From the NCBI GenBank assembly GCA_905221605.1, contig CAJNDS010000353.1:93501-157500 (forward strand): 64,000 bases of DNA, in the 5' to 3' direction. The position numbers were made by a program, and so were the translations under genes. Below the pieces are notes generated by a model. That model worked only from the letters and a program-made list of their open reading frames with translations. It was not told where the DNA came from and ran no database searches. The DNA is from Symbiodinium natans (Eukaryota > Sar > Dinophyceae > Suessiales > Symbiodiniaceae). Below are positions 63,018-64,000 of the stretch, piece by piece (position 1 is the stretch's first letter; each line of letters starts with the position of its first letter).

Positions 63018-63329
63018 ATGCCCAAATCAACCAAGCCCTCCCTGCGTGCAAGTGGTGTGGGTTCATCTGGAGCCGCTGGGGTCGAACCAGTGAGTAAGTG
63101 CGAGAAAGCTGGTTCCTCCTACCTGGTGAGTAAGTGCGAGAAAGCCAGGTCAGCATACGGGGCAAACAGGAGCTCAGTGCTGCTGCGGCATGAGTTCCTG
63201 GGGCCTAGGTTAGTACGGGCGAGAAAGCCTAGGCCTGTGCCGGAGGTTGGCGACTTTGCCAAGCCACTTGCGTTCAGTTTAGTACAGGCGTTGCCCATGT
63301 ATCGGTTCCAGACCTTCTGCCTTTTCTGA
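63018..63329 (+). CDS. Small ORF over the class-II hairpins, doubtful
   Basis: From ATG at 63018 a frame of about 100 codons (MPKSTKPSLRASGVGSSGAA) runs to TGA 63329. It contains the repeated peptide VSKCEKA, which is simply the translation of the repeated hairpin loop. It may be a real short protein, but the nucleotide-level hairpins explain the repetition better. Confidence 0.2.
   Translation: MPKSTKPSLRASGVGSSGAAGVEPVSKCEKAGSSYLVSKCEKARSAYGANRSSVLLRHEFLGPRLVRARKPRPVPEVGDFAKPLAFSLVQALPMYRFQTFCLF
63084..63235 (+). repeat. Three hairpins sharing an 18-nt loop, stems all different
   Basis: 63084-63115: GAACCAG, loop TGAGTAAGTGCGAGAAAG, CTGGTTC. 63121-63150: ACCTGG, the same loop, CCAGGT. 63202-63235: GGCCTAGG, loop TTAGTACGGGCGAGAAAG, CCTAGGCC. 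All stems pair perfectly (7, 6 and 8 bp) yet share no sequence, and all loops are 18 nt. Confidence 0.8.
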
Positions 63330-63366
63330 GAGAGCCGAATGGGTGAGTTTCTCCCCTGTACAGGCA

Positions 63367-64000
63367 GGGCTTATAGGGTAGGCAGTACAGACTCTGAGCT
63401 CATGTCATGCCATATCTTGTCGCCACCAATCACGGATCGTGAATGGAATTGCACTGCCAAGGCTGACTGACGCAACGCCTTGGCGATTGTGTGGTAGGAG
63501 CCTTGTCTTCAGGACTCGGTGCATTGAGATGTCATACATGGCGACCACCATCCACGCAACCAGTGTTCGCAACCAGCCCTTCTTGTGGGCGACTGGGTCT
63601 TTATTACTCCCAGTTGCTGAAGTCGTTGCGTTTTCCTTTTTTCAGCGGCAGACATTGGGGGGAAGCTTTGTTGTGAGGTCGTTGCGTTTGGGTGTGCCCC
63701 TGGGGGAAATGTTTTTTGTATTATCATTGTCAACGCCGTTTGCGTGGAGTCGACACATATAGATTTATTTACATCAGGCAACGCTAGCAAAATCCCATGT
63801 CGAACTCTAAACCCCTAAGCCCTGCAGCTAAAGCCTGAACTCTAAACCTGCAACCCTCGGATGCGAAGTAAGCGCTCACTCAGTGGGTTGAAGGTTCGGG
63901 AAATGTGATTGAATGCACATCCGCCAGACGAGGCAGATTCAGATGAACGTGGGCCATTGTTGGCATTTGGGGCCCCGGGGTATCGTAGAGGAATTGTTGA
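63367..64000. other. No gene recognised
   Basis: Trailing sequence without coding pattern. The stretch 63803-63850 has CTCTAAACCCCTAAGCC-like words, a degenerate complement of TTTAGGG. Confidence 0.4.

Larger units (their letters stand above)
50680..63366 (+). other. Family of N-GAG-NNN-CTC hairpins with variable stems
   Basis: GAG-N3-CTC with at least three flush flanking base pairs starts at 50684, 51212, 51293, 51827, 52257, 52661, 52696, 53240, 54293, 56340, 56788, 59331, 59859, 59940, 60474, 60904, 62258 (one outer G.T) and 63355. Forms with an 11-nt loop are at 61455 and 62293. Lower stems differ: GGGA/TCCC, GAGGT/ACCTC, GGGT/ACCC, CAAGG/CCTTG, CAAG/CTTG, TGAAG/CTTCA, AAACGGGT/ACCCATTT with one mismatch, GGCTG/CAGCC, AGG/CCT and GGG/CCC. 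One unpaired base always lies 5' of GAG and none lies 3' of CTC. Weaker members are at 52318, 60965 and 53857; 54250 and 56217 have the core without a stem. Confidence 0.7.

Noticed and set aside
52250-63366. GTGAGT-containing hairpin heads as intron 5' splice sites
   Set aside because: Many heads lack GT (CGAG, AGAG) and lie inside intact domain-coding frames; no matching acceptors keep the frames.

Overview
The window looks like nuclear DNA of a dinoflagellate or close relative. The grounds are a very large intergenic space rich in minisatellites and recent segmental duplications, an intron-rich protein kinase whose conserved blocks can only be joined if some introns use GC (possibly GA) donors, one huge uninterrupted ORF, short TTTAGGG-like tracts, and a LINE-type retroelement. 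No bacterial operon structure, tRNA or rRNA was recognised. The host group is an inference from architecture, not from a marker gene.

Layout. 1-7.7 kb: mostly repeats, an array of 28-bp hairpins (1838-2070), a small two-exon minus-strand gene (2464-2815) and scattered coding-like exons (3.4-5.1 kb). 7.9-14.4 kb: a 2,175-residue ferlin-like multi-C2 membrane protein in one exon, with an SH3-like segment, bracketed by direct repeats of about 450 bp. 16.2-22.1 kb and 23.3-31.3 kb: two copies of a recent segmental duplication. The second copy is longer because of a 1-kb insertion, an expanded 227-bp tandem array and an extra minisatellite. 31.8-34.6 kb: minisatellites and microsatellites. 35.4-37.0 kb: a Cj0069/DUF6815-like (ATP-grasp-like) protein. 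37.9-40.4 kb: coding-like exons of an unrecognised gene. 41.4-45.55 kb: a serine/threonine kinase reconstructed from about ten small exons, one of only 19 nt. 45.8-47.2 kb: a 90-bp satellite. 47.6-49.4 kb: more coding-like exons. 50.2-63.4 kb: a LINE-type retroelement, with a 5'-truncated copy directly followed by a full-length copy and then by related sequence.

The retroelement is the most unusual part. The full copy reads ORF1-like zinc/coiled-coil protein (53076-53894), UAG, APE endonuclease-RT-RNase H-zinc-finger protein (to 59459), UGA, protein-kinase-like protein (59463-60893), all in one reading frame. Eight nucleotides after the UAG lies a strong stem-loop, the layout of programmed stop-codon readthrough. 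The element and its flanks also carry about 20 small hairpins (about 15 independent) that share a ten-nucleotide apical motif, N-GAG-NNN-CTC, while their lower stems differ in sequence yet pair perfectly. They occur in all three codon phases and always in sense orientation, so they look like a repeated RNA (or single-stranded DNA) recognition element. A second class of three hairpins with a different conserved 18-nt loop and again different self-complementary stems sits at 63084-63235.

Limits: exon borders outside the kinase are approximate. Families were recognised from motifs by eye, and copy boundaries and identities are visual estimates.
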